DNA of 64,000 bases from Moorella mulderi DSM 14980. GTDB lineage: Bacteria; Bacillota; DSM-521; Neomoorellales; Neomoorellaceae. Shown here piece by piece: positions 27,052 through 35,244 of the stretch (position 1 is the first letter of the stretch; each line of letters begins with the position of its first letter). Under the pieces are notes generated by a model. That model did not search any database and was not told where the DNA came from. It saw only the letters and a list, made by a program, of their open reading frames with translations. Both the position numbers and the translations under genes were made by a program. The stretch is taken from contig NZ_LTBC01000002.1 in assembly GCF_001594015.1 (NCBI RefSeq), positions 186,001 to 250,000 of the forward strand, read 5' to 3'.

Positions 27052-27188
27052 TGGGGAGCCGTACCATCGATTAGAGCTACTTTAATGGCCGGGATGACCA
27101 CGGCATCCAGGGAATTGTTATCGGAGGAGCAGCAGTGAAATTCCACATCATAACCTTTAGCCAGCATAGTTTCGCCGATTTTACGCAT
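27052..27188 (-). pseudogene. 137-bp PRK06851 gene fragment (repeat copy 2)
   Basis: On the minus strand it encodes MRKIGETMLAKGYDVEFHCC and on to GTAPH, identical in protein to residues of the intact gene at 3442-4584. Four base differences from 4304-4440 are all synonymous. Sequence on either side is unrelated to that gene. It lies in the same orientation as copy 1 and marks the right end of the accessory region. Confidence 0.85.
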
Positions 27189-27240
27189 TTTCACTATGCG
27201 AAAATATTTTTTGAAATACTGGATACATCAGTTTTGCCTA

Positions 27241-27269
27241 TTGTCAATTCAGTGTTTTTCCTTTATAAT
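27241..27269 (+). promoter_or_regulatory. Sigma-A type promoter of the ANTAR-glnA-glutamate synthase operon
   Basis: TTGTCA (27241-27246) and TATAAT (27264-27269) are separated by 17 bases. Transcription would begin near 27276, giving a leader that contains the two hexaloop hairpins at 27300-27338. Confidence 0.8.
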
Positions 27270-27299
27270 TGTGCCATACCAAATGAAAAAGCATTTCGC

Positions 27300-27338
27300 A
27301 GGGCAAAGGGGTCCTTGAAGCAGCTACAATGGTGTAGC
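27300..27338 (+). promoter_or_regulatory. ANTAR-type dual hexaloop RNA motif in the leader of the regulator gene
   Basis: Hairpin 1 pairs AGGGC (27300-27304) with GTCCT (27311-27315; one G-U pair) around the loop AAAGGG. Hairpin 2 pairs GCTAC (27323-27327) with GTAGC (27334-27338) around the loop AATGGT. Both loops have six bases with A at position 1 and G at position 4, the known signature of RNA bound by ANTAR antiterminators. The linker is seven bases. No U-run terminator follows, so here the protein may act on translation or the motif may be autoregulatory in another way. Confidence 0.7.
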
Positions 27339-27362
27339 GCGAGGGGGCAATGATTAAATTTT

Positions 27363-27971
27363 ATGCAGCAGCCCAAAATTTTTATTGCCAGTTCCGACCC
27401 ATCTACCCGGCAAAACTTGAAATACATGCTGGTGCGGGAAGGTTACTTGATTGCCGGGGAAGCCCCGGACGGCAGCCAGGCCCTGCGGATGATCCGCACC
27501 CTGCAGCCCAGCCTGATAATTCTAGATAGCGAACTCCAGGGTACCAATGCCCTGGAAGTAGCCAGGATTATCGAGGAAGATGGGGTAGCACCGATTATCC
27601 TCCTGGCTTCTTCCTGGCACCGCAATCTGCTTACCCGTACGCGCGATTTTCCGATCTTTGCTTATTTAATTAAACCGGTCCAGGAAAGCACCCTGTTGCC
27701 GGCGGTAGAAGCAGCCCTGGCCAATTACCAGAAAATGAGCCGCCTGCAACAAGAAATTAGCAAGCTGAAAGAGACCCTGGCCGCCCGGAAAATAATTGAG
27801 CGGGCCAAGGGCATTCTCATGGATACCATGGGGCTAACGGAAGCCGAGGCCTACCGGCGCATGCAGCGCCAGAGTATGGACCGCTGTGTCCCCATGAAAA
27901 GCATTGCGGAAGCCATTATTGTCGCCCATGAACTCCAGGGTGGCAGCAATAAGGCCAAAAAGACAGACTAA
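27363..27971 (+). CDS. Response regulator with RNA-binding ANTAR domain
   Basis: The 202-residue protein has a receiver domain at 1-120: IFIASSDPSTRQ, LIILDSELQ with the phospho-acceptor Asp near 54, and FAYLIKPV with the conserved Lys. A coiled helix (ENTISKLKETLAARK-like, about 125-142) leads to an ANTAR domain: KIIERAKGILMDTMGLTEAE and AYRRMQRQSMDRCVPMKSIA. ANTAR proteins bind paired hexaloop hairpins and block terminators. Such hairpins lie in this gene's own leader and before glnA, so it very likely couples nitrogen status to glnA and glutamate synthase expression. The nearest ribosome-like GAGGGGG is 15 bases before ATG 27363, longer than usual. No other in-frame start exists because TGA lies at 27351. 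Confidence 0.88.
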   Translation: MQQPKIFIASSDPSTRQNLKYMLVREGYLIAGEAPDGSQALRMIRTLQPSLIILDSELQGTNALEVARIIEEDGVAPIILLASSWHRNLLTRTRDFPIFAYLIKPVQESTLLPAVEAALANYQKMSRLQQEISKLKETLAARKIIERAKGILMDTMGLTEAEAYRRMQRQSMDRCVPMKSIAEAIIVAHELQGGSNKAKKTD

Positions 27972-27977
27972 CCCTTT

Positions 27978-28031
27978 AGGGCAACGGCGTCCTGAAGCAG
28001 GGGCTTTTATACCTTGCGGGGCGCTTTTTTT
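27978..28031 (+). promoter_or_regulatory. ANTAR-type hairpin overlapping a terminator before glnA
   Basis: AGGGC (27978-27982) pairs with GTCCT (27989-27993) around the loop AACGGC, the same stem as in the regulator's leader and again with A1 and G4. A second, weaker hairpin AAGC/GCTT with loop AGGG follows. GCGTCC (27987-27992) can instead pair with GGGGCGC (28018-28024) before a run of seven T, forming a terminator. The two folds exclude each other, as in ANTAR-controlled antitermination. Confidence 0.68.
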
Positions 28032-28063
28032 CTTTAAAAAGTTTTAGCAGGAGGTTTATGCTG

Positions 28064-29398
28064 ATGGATGACAAAGAAAAACGGGCGGCTGTCCTAAACC
28101 GGGCCGAGGAATGGGGGGTAAAATTTGTTCGCCTCCAGTTTACCGATATTTTTGGGGTATTGAAAAATGTAGCCATTCCGGTGGACCAGTTACCCAAGGC
28201 CCTCAATAATGAACTCATGTTTGACGGCTCTTCCATTGAAGGCTTTGTGCGCATTGAGGAGTCGGATATGTACCTGCGCCCCGACCCAGACACCTTTGTT
28301 GTTTTTCCCTGGCGGCCCCATGAGGGGACGGTAGCCCGCCTCATTTGCGACGTATATAACCCCGACGGCACGCCCTTTGCTGGTTGTCCCCGCTGTACCC
28401 TGAAGAAGGTTATGGCCGAAGCAGCAGCCATGGGCTTTACCATGAACGCCGGGCCGGAAGCCGAATTCTTCCTTTTCCATACCGACGCTTCCGGCCGGCC
28501 GACCCTGGAAACCCACGACCGGGCCGGTTACTTTGATCTTACCCCGGTGGACCTGGGGGAGGACGCCCGCCGGGACATGGTCCTGACCCTGGAGCAAATG
28601 GGCTTTGAAATCGAAGCCTCCCATCACGAGGTGGCTCCCGGCCAGCATGAGATTGACTTTAAATACGCCGAGGCCCTGACCACGGCTGACCGCATTGCCA
28701 CGTTTAAATTTGTAGTGCGGACCATTGCCCAGCGCCACGGCCTCCATGCCACCTTTATGCCCAAGCCCATTTACGGTATTAACGGTTCGGGTATGCACGT
28801 TAATATTTCCTTGTCTAAAGACGGACAGAACGCCTTTTACGACCCCAGCGACAAGCTGGGTCTAAGCCAGACCGCCTACCAGTTTATCGCCGGCGTCATG
28901 GCCCATGCCCGCGCCCTGGCAGCTGTAACCAACCCGACGGTCAATTCTTATAAACGCCTGGTTCCCGGTTATGAAGCGCCGGTCTATATAGCCTGGTCGC
29001 CGCGCAACCGCAGCCCCTTGATCCGTGTGCCGGCCAAACGGGGCTCTTCCACCCGCATTGAAGTGCGGCACCCGGATCCTTCCTGCAACCCCTACCTGGC
29101 CCTGGCTGTACTGCTGAAGGCCGGGCTGGACGGGATCAAAAAAGGCCTGACCCCGCCGCCGCCGACGGATAAAAATATCTTTGCCATGACCCCGGCCGAA
29201 CTCCAGGCGGAAGGCATCGGCGTCCTGCCGGGGAGCCTGGATGAAGCCCTGGAAGCCCTGGCCGCAGATGAGGTTATCAAGGAAGCCCTGGGTCCCCACA
29301 TCTATGAGCGCCTGACCCTGGCCCAGAAACTCGAATGTGAACAGTACCGTACCAGGGTGCACCAGTGGGAGATCGACCAGTATTTGACCAAGTTTTAA
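28064..29398 (+). CDS. glnA: Glutamine synthetase, type I
   Basis: The protein of 444 residues catalyses ATP-dependent amidation of glutamate. Visible motifs: [17 protein letters not shown] near 50 (N-terminal beta-grasp), [11 protein letters not shown] near 128 (metal site), [13 protein letters not shown] near 240, [19 protein letters not shown] near 288 (glutamate loop), RSPLIRVPA (ATP) and [17 protein letters not shown]. The length matches the short GSI-alpha type lacking the adenylylation loop, as usual in Firmicutes. AGGAGG at 28049-28054 is 9 bases before ATG 28064 but only 3 before ATG 28058, so 28064 is preferred. It lies downstream of the ANTAR hairpin/terminator and upstream of the split glutamate synthase genes. 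Confidence 0.95.
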   Translation: MDDKEKRAAVLNRAEEWGVKFVRLQFTDIFGVLKNVAIPVDQLPKALNNELMFDGSSIEGFVRIEESDMYLRPDPDTFVVFPWRPHEGTVARLICDVYNPDGTPFAGCPRCTLKKVMAEAAAMGFTMNAGPEAEFFLFHTDASGRPTLETHDRAGYFDLTPVDLGEDARRDMVLTLEQMGFEIEASHHEVAPGQHEIDFKYAEALTTADRIATFKFVVRTIAQRHGLHATFMPKPIYGINGSGMHVNISLSKDGQNAFYDPSDKLGLSQTAYQFIAGVMAHARALAAVTNPTVNSYKRLVPGYEAPVYIAWSPRNRSPLIRVPAKRGSSTRIEVRHPDPSCNPYLALAVLLKAGLDGIKKGLTPPPPTDKNIFAMTPAELQAEGIGVLPGSLDEALEALAADEVIKEALGPHIYERLTLAQKLECEQYRTRVHQWEIDQYLTKF

Positions 29399-29420
29399 TA
29401 GAGAGAGGGAGTGAGCAACG

Positions 29421-30527
29421 ATGCTCAGGGAGGGAGAATACCGGATACCTTCGGGATGCGCCATCAGCGGCTTTATCAATAAAGACGGCCGCCGGGTTGA
29501 CGGCAGCGCCATCATCCAGTCTATCGCCCTGATGCAGGAGCGGTCCAACGGCCTGGGCGGCGGCTTCGCCGCCTATGGCATCTACCCGGAATATCAAGAT
29601 TATTATGCCCTGCACCTGCTCTTTGAGGATAAGCTGAGCCGCAACCAGGTGGAAGAGTTGATTAAGGATAATTTTTATATTGAAGCCGAAGACCGTATCC
29701 CCACCCGTCATGTCCGGTCCATTGGCAAAGCGCCCTTACTATGGCGCTATTTTGTAACCCCGAGGCTGTCGAAAATTGAAGAATCCCAGGAGACAGAGGC
29801 CGACTTCATGACCCGGCTGGTCATGCGCATCAATGATAGCGTCAACGGCGCCTATGTCGTTTCCAGCGGTAAAAACATGGGAGCCTTTAAAGGAGTGGGT
29901 TACCCGGAAGATATTGGCGAGTTTTTCCGCCTGGACGAGTACGAGGCCTACAGCTGGATTGCCCACGGCCGCTTTCCCACCAATACCCCCGGCTGGTGGG
30001 GAGGCGCCCATCCCTTTACCCTGTTGGACTGGTCGGTAGTTCATAATGGGGAGATATCTTCCTACGGGGCCAACCGGCGCTTTTTAGAAATGTACGGTTA
30101 TAAAATGACCCTGCAGACCGATACCGAAGTAGTGGCCTATGCCATAGATTTACTGGTCCGGCGCCATAAACTGCCCCTGGAACTGGCGGCCAGGGTCCTG
30201 GCGGCCCCCTTCTGGCAGGAAATTGACCGCCTGCCGGCAGCGGAACGCGACCTTTATACCCGCCTGCGGGTAGTTTACGGTAGCCTCCTGATGAACGGAC
30301 CCTTTTCCATCATTGCCGGCTTCAGCGGCGGCATCATGGCCCTGAATGACCGCATCAAGCTGCGTCCTCTGGTGGCCGGTTCTAAAGGTGCTACCCTGTA
30401 TGTAGCCAGTGAAGAAGCAGCCATCCGGGAAATTTGCCCTGACGTGGAAAGGGTCTGGTACCCGCAGGGCGGCGAGCCGGTCATCGGCCGCCTGGAGGAG
30501 GAATCCCAATGCCGACTCTCAGCCTGA
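29421..30527 (+). CDS. Glutamate synthase glutaminase subunit (class II amidotransferase)
   Basis: The 368-residue protein corresponds to the N-terminal amidotransferase domain of glutamate synthase encoded separately, the archaeal-type layout. The nucleophile is the Cys of SGCAISGF, residue 13, which requires removal of a short propeptide. Other landmarks are AHGRFPTNTPGWWGGAHPF (about 192-210), SVVHNGEISSYGANRRFLE and LQTDTEVVAYAIDLL. It releases ammonia from glutamine for the FMN subunit encoded next. GAGGGAGTGAG precedes ATG 29421, and its 3' end overlaps the next gene by 19 bases. Confidence 0.88.
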   Translation: MLREGEYRIPSGCAISGFINKDGRRVDGSAIIQSIALMQERSNGLGGGFAAYGIYPEYQDYYALHLLFEDKLSRNQVEELIKDNFYIEAEDRIPTRHVRSIGKAPLLWRYFVTPRLSKIEESQETEADFMTRLVMRINDSVNGAYVVSSGKNMGAFKGVGYPEDIGEFFRLDEYEAYSWIAHGRFPTNTPGWWGGAHPFTLLDWSVVHNGEISSYGANRRFLEMYGYKMTLQTDTEVVAYAIDLLVRRHKLPLELAARVLAAPFWQEIDRLPAAERDLYTRLRVVYGSLLMNGPFSIIAGFSGGIMALNDRIKLRPLVAGSKGATLYVASEEAAIREICPDVERVWYPQGGEPVIGRLEEESQCRLSA

Positions 30528-32017
30528 TGCCACCTGAATTCAGTGTCGTCCGCGATGACAACAAATGCATTAAATGCCTGGCCTGCGTGCGCCAGTGCGG
30601 CTTTGACGCCCAGCAGTATGACGCGGAAGACGACCGTCTCTATGCCATTGATGCCAACTGCGTCAATTGCCAGCGTTGCGTCAGCATCTGCCCGGCCGGG
30701 GCGCTGACTATTTATAAAAACCCGCCGCCCATGCGGCCCAATGCCCACTGGACGGAAGGACACTTACGCAACATTGTCAAGCAGGCGGAAACCGGCGGGG
30801 TGCTCCTCACCGGCATGGGGAACGACCAGCCCTTCCCCCCTTATTTCGACCGGCTGCTCCTTAACGCCAGCCAGGTGACCAATCCTTCCATTGATCCCTT
30901 AAGGGAACCCATGGAACTGCGGACTTACCTGGGCAGCCGTGCCGAGCCGGTAAGCAGGGAGGAAAGCAAAGATAAAACCAGGACCCCCCTGGTGCCCATA
31001 GAGACCCCCATCATGTTTTCCGCCATGTCCTACGGGTCCATCAGCCATGAGGCCTTTGAATCCCTGGCCCGGGCGGCAAAAGCATTCGGCACCCTGTTCA
31101 ATACCGGCGAAGGCGGCCTGCCCGAGGATCTCTACGAGTATGCCGATCACGCCGTAGTCCAGGTGGCCTCGGGCCGCTTCGGCGTCCACGCCGGTTACCT
31201 GAATGCCGGGCGCGTGATCGAAATTAAAATCGGCCAGGGAGCCAAACCGGGCATCGGCGGCCACCTGCCGGGGGAAAAGATTACCGCGCCTGTGGCAGAG
31301 ACGCGGATGATACCTGAGGGTACCGACGCCCTGTCACCGGCTCCCCATCATGATATCTACTCCATTGAAGACTTGAAGCAATTAATCTTTACTTTAAAAG
31401 AAGCAACCCGTTACCAGAAACCGGTCTCCGTCAAAATTTCGGCCGTCCATAACGTGGCGGCCATTGCCAGTGGCATTGCCCGGGCCGGGGCCGATATCAT
31501 CGCCATTGACGGTTTTCGCGGCGGCACTGGCGCAGCTCCTACCATGATCCGCGACCATGTGGGTATTCCCATCGAGCTGGCCATTGCCGCCGTGGACCAG
31601 CGCTTGCGCGAGGAAGGTATCCGCAACCGGGTATCCCTGGTGGCTGCCGGGGGCTTCCGCAGCAGCGCCGATGTGGTGAAAGCCATAGCCCTGGGCGCCG
31701 ATGCGGTCTACATCGCCACCGCCACCTTGATTGCCCTGGGCTGCCACCTCTGCCAGAAATGCTATACCGGCAAGTGCAGCTGGGGCATCGCCACCCAGGA
31801 TCCCTACCGCAGCCGGCGCCTGAACCCGGAAATCGGCGCCGAACGCCTCTACAACCTGCTGCGGGGATGGTCCCACGAGATAAAAGAAATGCTGGGCGGC
31901 ATGGGCATCAACTCCATTGAAAGCCTGCGCGGCAACCGCCTGCACCTGCGGGGCGTTGGCTTGAACGAAGTGGAACTGAAGCTCCTGGGTGTCAAGCATG
32001 CCGGCGAAGCTATGTAG
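30509..32017 (+). CDS. Glutamate synthase FMN/Fe-S subunit with N-terminal ferredoxin domain
   Basis: The 502-residue protein starts with a 2[4Fe-4S] ferredoxin domain (CIKCLACVRQCGFDA and CVNCQRCVSICPAG, residues 15-65). The TIM-barrel synthase domain follows: IMFSAMSYGSISHEAFESLA near 165, NTGEGGLPEDLYEYA, VSVKISAVHNVAAIASGIA and DIIAIDGFRGGTGAAPT near 330. CHLCQKCYTGKCSWGIA near 412 provides the 3Fe-4S ligands. It converts 2-oxoglutarate plus ammonia to glutamate. The ferredoxin domain suggests that electrons arrive from ferredoxin or the partner Fe-S subunit. ATG 30509 follows GGAGGAG inside the previous gene. Confidence 0.92.
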   Translation: MPTLSLMPPEFSVVRDDNKCIKCLACVRQCGFDAQQYDAEDDRLYAIDANCVNCQRCVSICPAGALTIYKNPPPMRPNAHWTEGHLRNIVKQAETGGVLLTGMGNDQPFPPYFDRLLLNASQVTNPSIDPLREPMELRTYLGSRAEPVSREESKDKTRTPLVPIETPIMFSAMSYGSISHEAFESLARAAKAFGTLFNTGEGGLPEDLYEYADHAVVQVASGRFGVHAGYLNAGRVIEIKIGQGAKPGIGGHLPGEKITAPVAETRMIPEGTDALSPAPHHDIYSIEDLKQLIFTLKEATRYQKPVSVKISAVHNVAAIASGIARAGADIIAIDGFRGGTGAAPTMIRDHVGIPIELAIAAVDQRLREEGIRNRVSLVAAGGFRSSADVVKAIALGADAVYIATATLIALGCHLCQKCYTGKCSWGIATQDPYRSRRLNPEIGAERLYNLLRGWSHEIKEMLGGMGINSIESLRGNRLHLRGVGLNEVELKLLGVKHAGEAM

Positions 32018-32034
32018 CAGGGGAGGGAATACCA

Positions 32035-32490
32035 GTGAAAAAAGTATACGCCCGGCCGGCCTACTGTATGAACTGTCACCTCTGCGAAGTGAACTGCATT
32101 GTAGCCCATTCCCGCAGCCGCGACCTTTTCCGGGCCTATAAGCGCGAGAATTTAAGGGGTACGGCACGGGTTATTGTCGAAGAACGGTTGCCCCTCTCGG
32201 TAGCCGTCCAGTGCCGCCACTGCGATGATCCCCGCTGTGTGGCCGGCTGCATCTCCGGGGCCATGGTCAAAGATTCGGAGACGGGTATTGTCTATTGCCA
32301 GGAAGATAAATGCGTGGGTTGCTGGACCTGTGTGGCCGGCTGTCCTTATGGCGCCATCCGGCCCGGGGAGAAAAACGGCCGCCCGGTGCCTTTGAAATGC
32401 GACCTCTGCCGGGAGGCAGGCGAACCCGCCTGCGTGGCCGGTTGTCCCAACCGGGCCCTTGTTTTTGAGGAAAGGAGGGCAGGGGCATGA
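32035..32490 (+). CDS. 4Fe-4S ferredoxin subunit of the glutamate synthase cluster
   Basis: The 151-residue protein has four Cys clusters: CMNCHLCEVNC near 12, CRHCDDPRCVAGC near 58, CVGCWTCVAGCPYG near 88 and CDLCREAGEPACVAGCP near 122. This is the layout of HycB/NrfC-type electron-transfer proteins carrying up to four [4Fe-4S] clusters. It probably shuttles electrons between the FAD protein encoded next and the FMN synthase. GTG 32035 follows GGGGAGGGAAT; its stop overlaps the next ATG. Confidence 0.88.
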   Translation: MKKVYARPAYCMNCHLCEVNCIVAHSRSRDLFRAYKRENLRGTARVIVEERLPLSVAVQCRHCDDPRCVAGCISGAMVKDSETGIVYCQEDKCVGCWTCVAGCPYGAIRPGEKNGRPVPLKCDLCREAGEPACVAGCPNRALVFEERRAGA

Positions 32491-33719
32491 ACTACGTCCT
32501 TATCGGCAATTCCGTAGCTTCCGTCAACGCTGTCGCAGGAATCCGGGAGTATGACCGGGAAGGCTCCATTACCATCGTCTCGGCGGAAAACTATTATGCA
32601 TATGGCCGGCCCCTGATTTCCTACTGGCTGGAAAAACGGGTCCAGGATCAGGATATGCCCTACCGGCCGCAAGAGTTTTATGAAAAAAATTGCGTCCGCG
32701 TCATCCTGGGACGCCGGGCCGTAAAACTGGATCCGGAAGCCCGGCAGGTGCACCTGGACAACGGTGAAAAACTACCCTTCGACCGTCTGCTCCTCGCCAC
32801 CGGGGGCCGGCCCTTTGTGCCGCCCATTGCGGGGTTAACCGCGGCCAACTATTTTACCTTTATAAACTATGACGACGTTCGCCGCCTGGAGGCTTTTGCC
32901 ATCCCCGGGCGGGAAGCCGTCATTCTGGGGGCCGGGCCGACGGGCCTCAAGGCCATGGAGAGCCTGGTGCAGCGGGGCGTTAAAGTAACGCTGGTTGAAC
33001 TGGCCGACCGCATCTGGGCTCCGGCCCTGGACCCGGAAGCGGGAGCTTTAGTAGCCGGCTTCCTGCAGGATAATGGTGTCAACCTTTATTTAAACGATAC
33101 CCTGACCAGCATCCGCCAGGAGGATGATGGACGCCTCCTCATAGAGCTTAAATCCGGCCGGGAACTCAAGGCCGACATCCTGGTAATCGCCATTGGCGTC
33201 CGCCCCAACGTGGAATTGCTCACGGGATTACCCGGCGTCACCATTAACCGTGGCGTTGTCGTCGGGCCGGACCTGAGCACCGGCCTACCCGGCGTTTACG
33301 CCGCCGGGGATGTGGTGGATGGCAACCCGCCCCTGCTGCCCCATGCGGCCATCCAGGGGAAAATAGCCGGGCGCAATATGGCCGGAGCAGGGGAGATCTA
33401 TCAACCCTTACCGCCCTATAACGCCCTTGGTTTCCTGGGGCTGCACATTATCAGCATGGGTAACAGTGCGGCCACCGGTGAGGAATATGAACTCCTGACG
33501 GAAGTAGACCCTGCCGCCCTGGTCTACCGCAAGCTGGTCTTAAAGGATAACCGCTTGAGCGGTGCACTGCTGATCAATAAAATCGACCGGGCCGGCATCT
33601 ACCGCCAGTTGCTCGAGGAAGGCATTGAGGTCACGTCCTTTAAAGATGAATTGCTGCGGCCAGATTTTGGTCTCTTAAGTTTACCAGAAACCATCTGGCA
33701 GCAACAGCTGGCAGTGTGA
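32487..33719 (+). CDS. FAD-dependent NAD(P)H oxidoreductase of the glutamate synthase cluster
   Basis: The 410-residue protein belongs to the class-I pyridine nucleotide-disulphide oxidoreductase-like family (rubredoxin/nitrite-reductase type). It starts YVLIGNSVASVNAVAGIREY, the FAD Rossmann motif in slightly altered form. LLLATGGRPFVPP near 105 closes the first FAD segment, EAVILGAGPTGLKAMESLVQ near 149 is the NAD(P)H site, and LPGVYAAGDVVDG near 270 is the second FAD motif. No redox-active Cys pair is visible. In this operon it would feed electrons from a nicotinamide cofactor to the Fe-S subunit, replacing the GltD subunit of ordinary glutamate synthases. It overlaps the preceding gene by four bases. 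Confidence 0.88.
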   Translation: MNYVLIGNSVASVNAVAGIREYDREGSITIVSAENYYAYGRPLISYWLEKRVQDQDMPYRPQEFYEKNCVRVILGRRAVKLDPEARQVHLDNGEKLPFDRLLLATGGRPFVPPIAGLTAANYFTFINYDDVRRLEAFAIPGREAVILGAGPTGLKAMESLVQRGVKVTLVELADRIWAPALDPEAGALVAGFLQDNGVNLYLNDTLTSIRQEDDGRLLIELKSGRELKADILVIAIGVRPNVELLTGLPGVTINRGVVVGPDLSTGLPGVYAAGDVVDGNPPLLPHAAIQGKIAGRNMAGAGEIYQPLPPYNALGFLGLHIISMGNSAATGEEYELLTEVDPAALVYRKLVLKDNRLSGALLINKIDRAGIYRQLLEEGIEVTSFKDELLRPDFGLLSLPETIWQQQLAV

Positions 33720-33734
33720 GGTGAAGGGGATTTT

Positions 33735-34472
33735 ATGGAAACTTTAAATGCCCGGGGCCTGTCTTATCAAGCCCTGAATGAGTTTATCAGGACCCTCCTG
33801 GATAACGGCTGCCGGGAACTGGTTTTAAAAAATGTCAATGGCCAGCGTTATATCGGTGCCGGGGTCCAGGGCCGGGCCCGGCTGGAGGTTTACGGCGTGC
33901 CGGGCAACAACCTGGCGGCCCTTATGGATGGTCTGGAAATAGAGGTTTTTGGTAATGCCCAGGACGGCGTAGGTAACACCATGAACGACGGAACGGTAAT
34001 TATCCACGGTAACGCCACCGATATTACCGGTTACTCCATGCGCGGCGGCCGCATCTTTATCCGCGGCAGTGTCGGCTACCGGGTGGGTATCCACATGAAG
34101 GCCTTCCGGGATAAAAACCCCCTGATTGTCATCGGCGGCAAGGCCGGGGACTTTTTCGGCGAGTACATGGCCGGCGGTACCCTGGTCCTGCTGGGCCTGG
34201 ATTTGCAACCCGGGGAAGCCATGGTGGGTAATTTTGTAGGCACCGGGATGCACGGCGGCGAGATCTTTATCCGCGGCCAGGTAGATTCCTTCTACCTGGG
34301 TAAAGAAGTTAAAGCAGTACCACCTACAGCCGCCGACCAGAAGCGCCTGCGGGAAATTGTTGGCGATTTTGCCCGTTACTTTGACCTGGAGGCCGAAAAG
34401 ATCCTGGCCCGTCCCTTTACCAAGTTGGTACCCTACAATAAACGGCCATATGGCACGTTGTATGCTTATTGA
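33735..34472 (+). CDS. Glutamate synthase GXGXG (alpha-subunit C-terminal) domain protein
   Basis: The 245-residue protein is the beta-helix domain normally found at the C-terminus of GltB, here as a separate chain. Repeats of the form G-x-x-x-G are plain: VFGNAQDGVGNTMNDGTVII, IHGNATDITGYSMRGGRIFI and IRGSVGYRVGIHMKAF. GDFFGEYMAGGTLVLLGL and GTGMHGGEIFIRG follow. Its role is structural, packing against the amidotransferase and FMN subunits. It closes the operon and is followed by a strong terminator. Confidence 0.9.
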   Translation: METLNARGLSYQALNEFIRTLLDNGCRELVLKNVNGQRYIGAGVQGRARLEVYGVPGNNLAALMDGLEIEVFGNAQDGVGNTMNDGTVIIHGNATDITGYSMRGGRIFIRGSVGYRVGIHMKAFRDKNPLIVIGGKAGDFFGEYMAGGTLVLLGLDLQPGEAMVGNFVGTGMHGGEIFIRGQVDSFYLGKEVKAVPPTAADQKRLREIVGDFARYFDLEAEKILARPFTKLVPYNKRPYGTLYAY

Positions 34473-34484
34473 GTGGAATGAACA

Positions 34485-34515
34485 AAAAGCCATCTGCGTG
34501 AGACAGATGGCTTTT
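34485..34515. terminator. Bidirectional terminator between convergent genes
   Basis: AAAAGCCATCTG (34485-34496) pairs with CAGATGGCTTTT (34504-34515), a 12-bp perfect stem with a 7-base loop and T-runs on both strands. It separates the plus-strand glutamate synthase operon from the minus-strand hrb gene. Confidence 0.88.
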
Positions 34516-34537
34516 GTTGATCCAGAGGGGGCAGCTA

Positions 34538-35227
34538 TCAAATTCTCTCGAAGGCTTCTTTCCCGGCACCGCAGATGGGGCAGGCCCAGTCACCCGGCAG
34601 GTCCTCAAAGGGGGTGCCGGGAGCAATGCCGTGTTCCGGGTCGCCTTGGGCCGGGTCATAGATATAATTGCAGATAGTGCACCGGTACCTGGGAGCAGTG
34701 GTAGCCGGCCCGGCTTCCACCCGGGCGACCGCGAAGGTAGGCGCCGTTTTCGGGGTCGTGCCGCGCTTGACCTGGTGATAGTAGGCATAGGTCATGGGCT
34801 CACCCTGCTGGAGGACGGCGGCATCCGTTAAAGTGCCGATAAATATGCTGTGGGTGCCGGCGTCAACCGTTTGATTTACTTTTGCTTCCAGGTAGGCCAG
34901 GGTGTGTTCAGCTAGGTAAGGAAGACCTGACTGCGTTAGCTTGTAGTTCAACCCGGCAAACTTGTCTACCTCATGGCCGGATTTGAAGCCAAACTGGCCG
35001 ATGAGGGAAAGGGGGGCCTCCCTGGCCAGGACCGAGACGGCAAAGCTCCTGCCGGCCTGGATAAATTCATGGGTCAGGTTTTGCTTGTTGATGCTAACGG
35101 CAACCGTCGGCGGTTCCGAGGAAATCTGAAAGACGGTGTTGGCAACCTGGCCGTTTAAGCGGTCACCCTTTTTTGCCGTAATGATGTACAGCCCGTAAGA
35201 GATGGTATGCAGGGCTTTGGTGTCCAA
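34538..35227 (-). CDS. hrb: High molecular weight rubredoxin (flavin reductase plus rubredoxin domains)
   Basis: The 229-residue protein has an FMN-binding flavin reductase domain at 1-160 ([48 protein letters not shown]). A C-terminal rubredoxin follows: [17 protein letters not shown] near 179 and [15 protein letters not shown] near 213, giving the two CxxC iron knuckles. This is the Hrb protein of Moorella, known to pass electrons from NADH to the A-type flavoprotein FprA. Here fprA lies 17 bases upstream on the same strand, which supports a nitric oxide/oxygen reductase pair. AGGAGG precedes ATG 35227. Confidence 0.93.
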   Translation of the reverse strand: MDTKALHTISYGLYIITAKKGDRLNGQVANTVFQISSEPPTVAVSINKQNLTHEFIQAGRSFAVSVLAREAPLSLIGQFGFKSGHEVDKFAGLNYKLTQSGLPYLAEHTLAYLEAKVNQTVDAGTHSIFIGTLTDAAVLQQGEPMTYAYYHQVKRGTTPKTAPTFAVARVEAGPATTAPRYRCTICNYIYDPAQGDPEHGIAPGTPFEDLPGDWACPICGAGKEAFERI

Positions 35228-35244
35228 AAATGCTACCTCCTAAG

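Noticed and set aside
4585-27188. Integrative conjugative element or prophage
   Set aside because: No integrase, relaxase, type IV secretion, replication or phage structural gene was found; the repeats at the ends are gene fragments, not tRNA attachment sites.
27300-27338. Glutamine riboswitch in the nitrogen operon leader
   Set aside because: The conserved core of the glnA riboswitch is not visible, while two hexaloop hairpins fit the ANTAR target pattern and an ANTAR protein is encoded directly downstream.
27135-27353. 72-codon plus-strand frame before the ANTAR gene
   Set aside because: It is the antisense of the repeat copy continued through the promoter and the hairpin leader; it has no protein-like features.
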